A stretch of 64,000 nucleotides of DNA, from positions 12,294,350 to 12,358,349 of the forward strand of contig CM040452.1 in NCBI GenBank assembly GCA_022749755.1, written 5' to 3'. Of the stretch, positions 21,121-31,824 are shown in pieces. The notes beneath the pieces are model-generated. The model did no database searches. It was not told where the DNA came from and saw only the letters and a program-made list of their open reading frames with translations. This DNA is from Azadirachta indica. Its lineage: Eukaryota; Streptophyta; Magnoliopsida; Sapindales; Meliaceae. Numbering within the stretch: the stretch's first letter is position 1; every line of letters begins with the position of its first letter. Made by a program: the position numbers and the translations under genes.

Positions 21121-23079
21121 TATTAATACTATATTCATATTACTCTTTTATTTTATAAAATTTTCACAATTTAACTTTTTGTTGGTAAGTAAAGAGATAA
21201 TGGGATTGATTGCAGATATAATTACTAAAATAAATAAATATAGCATTTAATATACTTAACTTAGTACCACAACATTTTTTAGAATAGTAAACGTAATACA
21301 TAATACATATGATAAATACATGATTAAATTACTAAATTACGATAATTCAATCTTATAATTAATGTAACGTCGTAGGATAGGTCACATTAATATAATTAAA
21401 CTGAGACTATCTCAATTAATAAATAAAATTCAAAATATTTTATTTTCGTCATTTATTAATTACTGCTATTTTTGGTCAAGATAGAATTAACAATTTAATT
21501 TGTATTTTTATGAGTGTTACCTATTGTTTTGGATTTTAACAACTTAACACAAAAATGTTGTCATAGGGTTGGTCAATTTTGAAATACATTATCTGAATCT
21601 TATCACTAGGAAGCCAACCTTAATGTTAATATAGATAGACACCCTCTGTAAGGAAGATAAAATCTAAGTGTCTCGAAGTGCTACTATATTTCATGGTGTT
21701 GTACTAATAATGTAAACTGTAAGGTATATTGTCGTATATTTCTCTCCCACTCATTATTTTAAAAACTAAGTATTTCTAACTATAAAACATCTTATGTTTT
21801 CTTGCCCTAGTGAATTATTTATATCTCATATTAATAATTACTAGATATATAAAATATAATCCTATTTTGATCAATTATTTAGGTTAATAGAGTCTAATCT
21901 AATTGGGCCTAACAATTTAGGATAACCTACTTCTATTAATATAGGCCTAAATAATTACCATATATTTAATAAAATCATATTTTATTAAAATAGAATAATA
22001 TAGGCTAATTTTTAATAATTAATTTAGCCCAAATTAATAAATAAGATAATTACCAAGTTTAATTATACAACTTAATTACTCATTATTTCATTTATTATTC
22101 TATTCAATTAATCTAATTAATTATCATCATATTCATATTTAACTATTAAATAGAAATGATGACATGTATGCATGACATTCAATAATGACAATGAATGGGT
22201 ATTATGAATGCCATGCTATTATGCATACTCATGTTATCATATCACATATTTCATAACAAAAATAATTAACAATTAATTAACTTTGGCCGGGTCCGCTAGA
22301 ATATTTAAGTACAAATCCAAATAATTAAATAAAAATTACAAATGTATATAGGTTCGCAGGTCCAAATAAAATAACAGTCTTCTGAAGTTTATAATAAGTT
22401 TATTTTGACAAGTTTTTAGAAATAAATATTCATATGGGTTCAAAAACTTTTCTTAAGCCCAATATTTAATTAAACAAGGTAGTCTATCTTTTAGACCTTT
22501 TTTTGATTTTGAAAATAGCCCATAAAATCCAAAAATAATATATCTTAAAAATAAAATTTTTTAGAAAAGGCCAAAAACAAAATGTTATTAAAATTTAAAT
22601 TTTGCTACGAGGGCTTTTATGAAAATAAATCAAAAAGTACTTAATTAATATTTGTCAAAAAAACAAAAATTTCAACCCTCTGAGGCTTTTCTACCGATGG
22701 ACAGGTAATGACTCTCACTTTCCTAACCTTGCAAGCTGCCTTGCATTTGCGGCAGTGGGTACTTTACCCACTGTACCGCCCTCTTCTCTTCCATTTTGTT
22801 TCTTAACAAACTCGGATTCCAAAATTTGCCAAACAATTACATAACCAAAAATAGATTGCATTGCACGTATATCCCTTGTGATTTTACAAAATTTTAGTCT
22901 AATTAAAATAAAATATTAATTAAATTCAAATTCTAAAGAACCATATAATTAACGACCAAAGGATGTATATACAAAATTCATTGCATGATAATATATCATC
23001 AAAGCAAATAAATAAAAGATAATAATGCAATACCCACTCATGCATACATCAAAATTAAAACCAAATACTCATATAACCT
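21121..23079. other. AT-rich stretch between copia gag and its primer site
   Basis: No coding sequence recognised. The distance of almost 2 kb between gag and the primer site is long for a copia leader, so it may contain another insertion. A GC-richer patch at 22690-22790 (around TTGCGGCAGTGGGTACTTTACCC) is the only local contrast. Confidence 0.4.
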
Positions 23080-23093
23080 GGCCTTTGATACCA
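23080..23093 (-). other. Copia primer binding site (initiator tRNA-Met)
   Basis: The minus strand reads TGGTATCAAAGGCC, close to the copia primer site TGGTATCAGAGC. It is directly flanked on the right by ...TTAACA (minus), a plausible LTR end, so the 5' LTR would start (plus view) at TGTTAAAA, 23096. The outer edge of that LTR is not resolved; it could extend to roughly 25.0 kb. Confidence 0.65.
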
Positions 23094-25764
23094 ATTGTTA
23101 AAAAATTTTATCAATAAATAATAAAAAATTTAGTCAAGACAATTATAAAATTATATAAGTATATATTTTTTAATATAAATAAAAAGAAAGAAAAGAACAG
23201 ATACCTTTTGATACTTTTAAATTGGTTTTGATGCAGGTGTTTTTTCATTAATAGTTTACAAATCAATTCTCCAACAACTGAAGTAAAGGGAAGAGTAGAT
23301 TTTTTTTTGTAATACAATAGTATTTAGAAAAAACTAATTTTTTTTTATAGTACATCAAAAGAAAAGCTTTTTTTTTTATATCTAAGGATTTCCACTCTTT
23401 ATGTTTTTTTTATACAAGTTCTATTTTAATTAAAACAATTTTAATTATAATAGAATTGAATTAATTAGCAATATTTATTAATTAATTAAATATATAAAAT
23501 AACTCTTAATAGAAGTCATATTTTAATTAGAACAATTTCAATTAAAATAAAATTAATTAATTAATTAATAACATTTGCAAAACAACTTCCAATATAAGTG
23601 AAATTTTAATTAATTCAAAATTAACGTTGAAAAGAAACGATAAAGGGGATAAATATCTCAATGAGAATTTATCAATTTAATTTCTTAAATTAAATTTTTG
23701 GATATTAATAAAAGATATTTTTCTTGAAATAACTTACTAATAAATTAATTATTAATTTATTAATTAAATCCAAATACGTATTTCAGAAAACTATTTTTTG
23801 GACATATAAATATTTATTGTAATAATTTTATTAATTGTATTATTTATTACATTGATCTAAGAGGTGGTATTAGGGACCTATAAACCTACAATTTCAAGTT
23901 CTAATAAATTTAGATAATTAATTAATTCAATTTATTAATTGCAATATTATTCCACTAAAAATTTAAAATTGAACTCTTGAAATTATAAATATATTTTACT
24001 CAAAAAACTTTGAGCAAGTCTATTGATATAATCACTACATGTAGTTCAACTCTTCATAAATGATCCATAATTAAAGGTAAGTCAATTTTATATTTTACCC
24101 CTTTAATTACATCTTTATCCTTCAGTTCCATTAATTCTCTACTTAATATTTAGTTTATAAACCAATCATAAATTGAACGCTCAAACTGTTCAATTTTAGA
24201 ATTAATACTTCAGAAAACTATCTTTCTAACTTCCAATAAAAATGAATGGATTTTATATCTGTATGCCATATTTTTAACTATTTATCTTATTAAATCTCTA
24301 AGATACGAGTATTGACTTTATTGCTAAAACAAATTTTAACAAGTAACTCAAAAGACTGAATAATATAAATAGGAGTTGATGACTATTAAAGATTAGATTG
24401 ATCTGCATATGATCATAGGTTGACATTGTTTGAATTCTCAGTTAGTAATGAAATTTATACGAGAATTCAAATTATATCTGCTCCAATTCTATATAATTAC
24501 ATTATATAAAATACTTCCACTATAATGTCACTACATTGACAGTCAAAGTAAAACTATCACATTCTTAATATTAGTAAACCGCACTAGTAATATTTAATTA
24601 AAGAATCGAGTTTTAATTAATTTATTATGGATTATTTCAGTTTATTATCCATAATCTTAATCTCTTTGTATATATCACACTTATATATATTAAGATTATA
24701 GTTACATAAATAAATTAGAATTTTTTTAATATTAAATATAAATATAATTAAGTATAAAGAAATATTAATTTTATTTACTCCAAAGGTATACAAATTACAT
24801 ACTTTTAGGGCAATATTCCTAAAATAAATGTAATATTTAAAAAATATTTTTTTGAAAGAAAGAAAAATCCACTCCGAACAATGGTTTTGTATCAGATAAA
24901 TCCATTTAAACAAATTTTGAAAGGAAAAATTTGCTCTTTGTGTGAGACTCATTTGCCTCGTATTTATTGCATTAGGTACCTGCAAGGGGATTAATCTGGT
25001 CGCTTACCCATTTTAGTTGGGGCTAAAATAACTTAGTTCAATTGATTTTAGTATAGCCAATCTACTTTTGTATTTAAGGTCTTATGTTAATTTTGTGAGT
25101 AACACAAGAAAGGCCAAAGATTTAATAGTATATTGAGATATTATTAATTAACTATATTTTTTTAATAAAGTTATGGAAAAATAGCGAGTAATACCATAAC
25201 TAATTTCCAATTTGTATTCCAAGTTTTTTATTTAATTGAGTAATATAGAAGTTGATTATCATGATATCACTTCCTATATTAGTTCATAGAAAGTCTTACA
25301 TTGAACAGGCGTACCTCCTCATTCGTATGTCCATTAAATAAGTTTAATCACATATATATTCATTTTGAAAATTTTCTATCCTTGAAGTGATAATTATTAT
25401 GAAATAGAAACTTTAAAATATATGATATATTTTTATTAGATGATTAATAAAATTATCCTATTTAAGTTTTTCTCTAATTAGTATATATGAAATTACAAGT
25501 CGATTAAAATTAATATTTGAACGAATGTGGTAATAAAAAGTTAATTTTTATATTACATAAGATAAAAATATTGAGATATAAATTAAAAATGTAATATTCC
25601 TTGAAAGAACTATATAAAAAAATAGTATTCAAGCTATAGAGTTTAGAGTATAGGAAGGGAAGAATTGGAAAAGTTTTTAGAGAATGGCATTTGTTGTAAA
25701 GCAAATGTACTTTAGAGATTTTCCAGATATTTGTAGGTTTGATTATTTTAATAAATATGGAGAC

Positions 25765-25797
<33 letters not shown>

Positions 25798-25820
25798 TAT
25801 ATACATATACACACACACAC
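25765..25820. repeat. Compound (AT)n(AC)n microsatellite
   Basis: AT run, then two AC runs split by TTATATACATAT; seen directly. Confidence 0.95.
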
Positions 25821-27737
25821 GAGATAGAAAAGATTAGAAAAGAATAACTATGTTATTATGATTGCAACTTTTTTTTTGTCGAGATATATTTGTGCTTTAT
25901 GATCTTGAATTTTTATGGCGGTTGCACATTTGTGAAGAGATTTTGAAGCTTTTCTAACTTATACGTAACTGTGTGTTTTCTTTTACAATTTACAACAATA
26001 CGTTGCAAATCAAAAGCAAAGAAGGATGATGTTTGGTTGTGTTGTTTCATCATCACAACTAGTATCATATTGTTTTGCAGTTTTCGAAGCGTGATCCTTT
26101 TTGTGTGTGTTAAATTACTTTGATTTGAAATCTTCACAGGGGCTTCATGTTAATTAGTTTAAAAAGGGTTTTACATTCCTTTTCCAACCATGTTGATTGA
26201 AGGCCATATGTCAATATATATTAGGACTCCATTTTCATCCCCCTTTCTATTTTAAATAATCGTAAACCCTAAATCCATCCACATTAATTCTCATTTACAA
26301 TTTGACAATTTTTTTTTTAATTCTCCATTCATTCCTCCTTCTTGAGTCAATCTGATTCTATTCCATTTGAGACAGGTAGGTTTTTAATTTGTCATCCCTT
26401 AATATCATATTAATTAATTTTCACTTCATCCATATTGATTAATACTGTATATATGCTAATTCTCAATCGTGAAATCTTGGATAGTACATATACATTTTGA
26501 TGCTTCAAATATATATAAAAAGGCATTGTATCTTTATATTAGCTGTTATTTCTCATATATATATTGCTTGTAACCACTAACCCAGCTTGCTTTTTGAGGA
26601 GTTTTTTGGAAAGATTTGGCCTTTGCTGATTTGAGCTTTTGTTAACTATACACATGATGCTTGTTTCATTTAAATTAAAGGTAAGCTTTATTTTTCCTTT
26701 TCTCGTAGAGCTGGTTTTGTTAACTATCTTGTATCTTTATATTTTTTAAACTTATGTTTGTTATATATCTAAATGAAAAGTATTTCTATACCATCTATTT
26801 GCATATGTCATTATTAAAAATGTTCTAAATTTTTAAATAAACTATCTAAAAGATCGCCACATTAATTCATCAAAATAAGTGACAAAACTATTTGTATGTT
26901 GTTGGGAAAAAGACTTATAGGTTTTTAAAGTTTGATCTGTTAGATCAATTAGTTTTAATAATTTTAAAAATATCTATTAAAATCTCTATTTACTAAGAAA
27001 AGATAATATACCACTTAAAATAATAGTTAACTAAGAAAAAATATTCTTAAACGCCTAATTAAACATAAACATAATAATAATAATAAATAATTTTTTAACA
27101 TACTAACAATAAAATATTTTTAATATATTATAACTAAAATAAAACTAAAATACTAATTTATTTATTTAATAATATATTTATAAAATAATATTTATTAAGG
27201 ATTAGAAATTAAACAAAATAATGTATAAATAACATTAATTTATTTTTAAAATATAAATTTTATTTAGATTATAATTTACTCATAAATATTCTATTATAAA
27301 TATGTTGTAAATAAATAAATTTATTTAAACACTATATTATCAAGTATTATAAACTAATATCATAATTTTTGACTAATATATTTTAGATAAATATATTATA
27401 TTTTACAAAATTTTAAATTTTTAATAGTTTTTTTATTAAATAATTATTATTGTATAAGGGTGTAGTTATAATTTTTAATAAATTAAAATTTTAATAGATA
27501 TTTCTAAAATTATTAAAATTAATCAATTCAATAAGCTAAATTATAAATCCTTTTCTCATATATTACATGTAATTTGTAATATAAAAAAAATTAATCTGAT
27601 CTCAAACATCTATTTATGAATTCATTTTGATCAATCACTTTTTAGATTGTGAAATAGTTAAAAATGCTTTTAGGATCGATGATAATAAGTTAGAACTACT
27701 CAAAATTTCAAATATCTTTTGGGAAAGGTATATGTGT

Positions 27738-27806
27738 CTATATATATATATACATATACATACATATATATATACATATACATACATATATATATATATA
27801 TATATT
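27738..27806. repeat. (AT)n / TACATA microsatellite
   Basis: AT runs interspersed with TACATACATA words; seen directly. The short reading frames across it on both strands are by-products of the repeat. Confidence 0.93.
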
Positions 27807-28221
27807 GAAGAGAAAGAAAGGTATATACTTCTAACAAAGTAGAATATGCTTATAATGTATGACCTCAAAAGCTTCAATATATGATGCTTACTTGCATACT
27901 TATTTTTCCAGCATCAGTTCATATTTAGACAAACTCACTTTTTAATTATGTCAATGAATTAAACTGATCACATATTTGATACAATTTAGATTGGCCATCT
28001 TTTATATTCCCGGAAAAAGGAAAAGAAAAAGTCTTGTAAGGAAAGTTGAAACCTCATGATGTCTTTAATAGAGAAATTTTCTCTTAATTGTAAGACTTTT
28101 GTACCTTTAAATGAATTATTATAATAAATGTATAGAATAAATTATATATATATATAGTAGTTGAAAGAAAAAAAAGATATAAAATAAGATATAATGTAGA
28201 TTACTTTTTTTTATATAATAT

Positions 28222-28315
28222 GGGGTATTATCACATATCTCTTCTAAGGTATTAGAAAGTATCACATAAATAAAAATTATTGTGATTGTATCACACACCT
28301 CCTCTGGCGTTAGTG
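28222..28315 (+). repeat. Left terminal inverted repeat of the MULE
   Basis: About 94 bp, inverted copy at 29629-29723. Within it two similar sub-blocks follow each other: TATCACATATCTCTTCTAAG and TATCACACACCTCCTCTGGC. Confidence 0.88.
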
Positions 28316-29628
28316 AAGAACGTCAGTTGACTTTTAGGCATAAAGGTTTTTACGTAAAAGTAACTTTACTTGAAGATAAGAAGTCATTTTCCCCCGTTAC
28401 GCAAAATTCAAAGTCGAGAAAAATTGGAAATAAATGATTTGTGAAAACAAATCCATACAATTTTCTTCCCAATCTAGCCTTTTACTTACTAATTCTTGGA
28501 AAATAGATGATGAGATCGATTATTGCAAGGTATTAAAGTTTTCTTTCATTCTCATTAGTAAATGGCCAGGTAAAGATCCCGTTATATGTTATAATAATCG
28601 CAATATCTTTTTTCCTCTATCATTTTATGAGACTTACAAGAAATCTTTGCTTCCATCTACATTTTCTGATGCTTTGTGATGTCGTTTTTGCAATCAAATT
28701 GTCAAGGTGAGTTTAGTTTCTGCACATATTGCATTTTGCTCTGTAATTGTAATTTTTTTTCATTTTAGGGTTTTAGGGTTTGAATTTATAAATGCCTATT
28801 GATAAAAATTTGTATTTTATTATGAATAAAATTGTATTTTAGGTTAACAAAAAAGATGATTTATGTGGTGTTAATTATGAAATTCGATTTTTGTGGGTTT
28901 TGTTTTGAGATAGGTTGCTCTAAAATAAGGAAAATCTAGATATTGTAATGAATAAAATTTTAACTTTTCTATGTGACTTTGCATTAAAAACTTTCAATTT
29001 TTTGGTGTTTGAAAATTTTTCATTAGTTGGATTAGTTCATTGTTATATGAATAAAACAATTACTAAAGATTGTGGATTAGCTTTTGGATTTAGTTGTGCT
29101 TGATATGGGCGAAGCACTTTTTGTTGTGACAAATAATTTTTGGTGTCTTTGTATGCCATGCTGCAATATTTGTTCTCAAATTTTCTCAAATCTCCATTCA
29201 CCTGTTTCTTCCATCGCATAATTTTGTGAATATCTGAATTTCTTCCTGTGTTTGAATTATCTAAAGCTATCAAAAAAGAGGTGTGTTCTTGTGTTAAAAG
29301 ACTGATTTCCCTTAGGATGAGATTGCTTGAATATAGTTAAGATATATTTCTTCAATTTGTTTGCTAGAAACTGATTGCAATGAATTAATGATAATAAGAG
29401 ATTCTAGAGTGTGGGAATGAGCAGATTATTGTGATACAAAAGCTTATAAAACAAAAGAAAATCTTTGAAGTTCGTAGTATTCCTAGAGTTTTTAATTCTT
29501 TAAAGTTTGTAATAGTCTATTGGTTTTTTTTTTTTTTAGGAGCATCAGAAAGTGTGTAATTCTATTTTTAAAATTAAATTAATAGAGTTGAAAACATTTT
29601 TGTAATTGTATATAGTAGTTTTAGTTAA

Positions 29629-29723
29629 CACTAACACCAGGGGAGGTATGTGATACAGTCACAATAATTTCTATCTATCTAATACTTTTTAATACCTTAG
29701 GAGAGGTATGTGATAATACCAAA
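29629..29723 (-). repeat. Right terminal inverted repeat of the MULE
   Basis: Starts CACTAACACCAG and ends GATAATACCAAA; reverse complement of the left repeat with scattered substitutions. Confidence 0.88.
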
Positions 29724-29732
29724 ATATAATAT

Positions 29733-31260
29733 TAAGATACTTTAAAAATATAAACTGTCATAACTGTCACATATACACTCTCGTAGATTGTAAAAGTTGT
29801 AATATTAAAAAAAAATTACTTTATAAATCTATCTAGTAATCCATCAAGATAAGACAAAACATTTGAGAAGATAATTGAAGTTGCTTATTATTTTTCTTAG
29901 TTATTGAGTTCTTTTCTTGTTAAAATTACTCTATATATCTTAAAACATATTATGTCTAATTTTTTTAATTTTATTTTTTGAAAATTACTTCGTTTCCTAT
30001 TATCAAGATCACTTTGAGAAAAGTGCTTATAAACGATAATTGTAACTCTCTTTAGAAAAATTTTTACGTGGAAAGCATATTCTTAGATTGGAAGACTACT
30101 AATTTGAGAATATAAATTTCAAGATATATATATCAAAAAATACTTAGATAATTTCTTAATAACAATATCTTTAAAACTTTTTAAAAAGATTTGCTCTTGA
30201 TTATTCCATAATAACCTTTTTACATTAGCATGAATCATAATCGTGGGTGTTGATTTTACCTAAGCTATACCCAAATCTTATATTTTTGGCATTTTAGTTA
30301 TATGGTGGCATAAGTGTTATTTATAATTTATCAAATAATAAATAATATTTTGTGGCACATTTATCTTTTATAAATCTATCTCACTACTTATGTAATGAAC
30401 ATTCCACTTAATTTTTTTTATACTTACAATTTTATCTTAACTGAAATAATTAAAAAGAAAAAATTAGTTAAATTATCATTTGTATGAACTTAAAAATGTT
30501 GTATTCCACATAATTTGTTTTAATGGAATGTAGTTTTTTTAAAAAATTAAAATATATATTTGTTAATTTATATAATGCTTTGAAATGATGGAAAAAGAAA
30601 TCTGAGAAATAAAAAAAAAAGTTTTATGTTGATTTTAGTAATTTTCATTTAAAAAAATTTTATTAGTAGAGGTATTTATTTAATAATTAAATTATTTGAG
30701 AATGTTTTGTATAGACAATTTATAAAAAGTTTTAGGTAATAAATATGAAAAAAGGTTTTAGGTAATAAATATGAAAAAAAGTTATGTATGTTAAGTATTG
30801 TCAAAATTGTTTTTCATAGATTAGTTTAAAAATTATTGTAATTTTTAAAATTATAATGAGTGTCCATTTGGTTTAATTTATTTGTTAATAAAAAAATTTA
30901 ATGTTAGTTTTTTAATATTTTTTATGTCATTTGATTTATACCAAAAAATAATTTTTGAAAATTAAAAATAATTATTTTTTTATTTTAAAATAAACTCAAA
31001 TTTTAATTTTTAGTAGTAAAAGTTTTTAATTTTTTTAAAAAATTAAATTGTCTAAAATTATTTTTATTTTATTTTAAAAATTTTATATTGTTTTCGTATA
31101 ACACATCCTTATAAATTTGTTTAATAAAATAATTATACAATTTTTTTAAAAATTATTTTTAATAATTAAATAGTTAATAAATTTTTTTATTAAAAATTTT
31201 ATTTTACTTATAAAAAATTTACTTTAAAACCCTAATTGAAAAGTCGTATATAATATATGC
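29733..31260. other. AT-rich spacer with short tandem duplication and MITE-like repeat
   Basis: No coding sequence. GTTTTAGGTAATAAATATGA occurs twice in tandem at about 30730-30780. The right part (about 30850-31225) is a MITE-like copy listed separately. Confidence 0.5.
30850..31225 (+). repeat. MITE-like repeat, copy 1
   Basis: Shares ordered blocks with 63590-64000: a CATTTGGTTT/TGTTTGGTTT start, TTTAATGT(C/T)-like block, AAATTGTCTAAAAT, TTATTTTAAAAATTTTAT, AGTTAATAAA/GATTAATAAA and a TACTTTAAAA end. No coding capacity. This copy ends about 300 bp upstream of the ABCF1 TATA box. Confidence 0.6.
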
Positions 31261-31491
31261 TGGTTGAGAGAGGTAGAATTGCTATAAATGGGGGGTGGGA
31301 ATTTCAGAAGCCAAGTTTTATTAGGCTGCGAGCCCAAGAAGATGGTGGCCCAATCTAAGAACACAACAGATAGCTCAACACCGACCTTTACCTTCTTACT
31401 TTGTTTCAAGTCCTTCGTGTACATACCAAACATTCACAATCACATTCGATTACGTAACTACGCACCACAGGTGTTCCTATAAGCTATCAGA

Positions 31492-31530
31492 CACGTGTCA
31501 GTTCCTCAATCCCTCCTCCCTATAAATATT
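31492..31530 (+). promoter_or_regulatory. ABCF1 core promoter: G-box and TATA box
   Basis: CACGTG at 31492-31497 and TATAAATA from 31521 lie about 300 bp before the start codon. Transcription probably starts near 31550. The leader then carries AAACCCTCG and AAACCCTA (31647-31654), telo-box-like motifs common in promoters and leaders of plant translation genes. Confidence 0.65.
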
Positions 31531-31549
31531 CGATCGCCCGTTCAGCTCA

Positions 31550-31824
31550 ACCCTCTTCAAGCGAAACCCTCGTAATCAGGTTCTGCAGTTTAGCTCGTAT
31601 CTCCTCTCCTCCCAAAAAGGTAGCACTAACAATCTCTGCCTCGAAGAAACCCTAGATCCCAGATCAGATCTCTCTCTACAAAGGTAAGTTTCATTCTATC
31701 GTCCAATTTTATTGGAACCTTGCACGTTTCTGTTTCTAGTTATGTATGAATTATTTTAGTTTTAGGGTTTTTTCTTTCTTTTGGTTGATTTTGATTTTTG
31801 GTTTTTGATTGGTGGTGATTACAG
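31550..31824 (+). other. ABCF1 5' UTR with an intron (31684-31824)
   Basis: The leader ends at CTACAAAG before GTAAGT (31684). The intron of 141 bp ends at TTACAG immediately in front of the ATG, so the second exon starts exactly with the start codon. The transcription start is estimated from the TATA box. Confidence 0.75.

Larger units (their letters stand above)
23096..28212. other. Probable copia LTR followed by AT-rich intergenic DNA
   Basis: No gene recognised. The left part is presumably the copia 5' LTR. Around 26220-26700 the strand alternates CT-rich leader-like DNA (TCATTCCTCCTTCTTGAG) with GTAGGT- and GTAAGC-type donors, which looks like an untranslated exon pair, but no coding exon follows. 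I would not call a gene from this. Confidence 0.4.
28222..29723. mobile_element. Non-autonomous Mutator-like element (MULE) with long inverted repeats
   Basis: A 1502-bp unit starts GGGGTATTATCAC and ends GTGATAATACCAAA. Terminal inverted repeats of about 94 bp (28222-28315 and 29629-29723) match at most positions. The flanks are a perfect 9-bp duplication ATATAATAT (28213-28221 and 29724-29732), the length typical of Mutator transposition. The interior has no transposase. It holds two short open stretches (28434-28679 plus; 29043-29273 minus) that I do not recognise, so it must rely on a transposase made elsewhere or is extinct. Confidence 0.85.

Noticed and set aside
25510..25818. 102-codon minus-strand frame beginning with Y/V/I repeats
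   Set aside because: Starts in the AT/AC microsatellite and continues in AT-rich DNA with no recognisable domain.
26220..26700. Leader-like CT-rich DNA with splice-donor-like words
   Set aside because: No coding exon or conserved RNA structure follows; insufficient for a gene call.
27627..27877. Open frames on both strands rich in Y, I and T
   Set aside because: Products of an AT/TACATA microsatellite.
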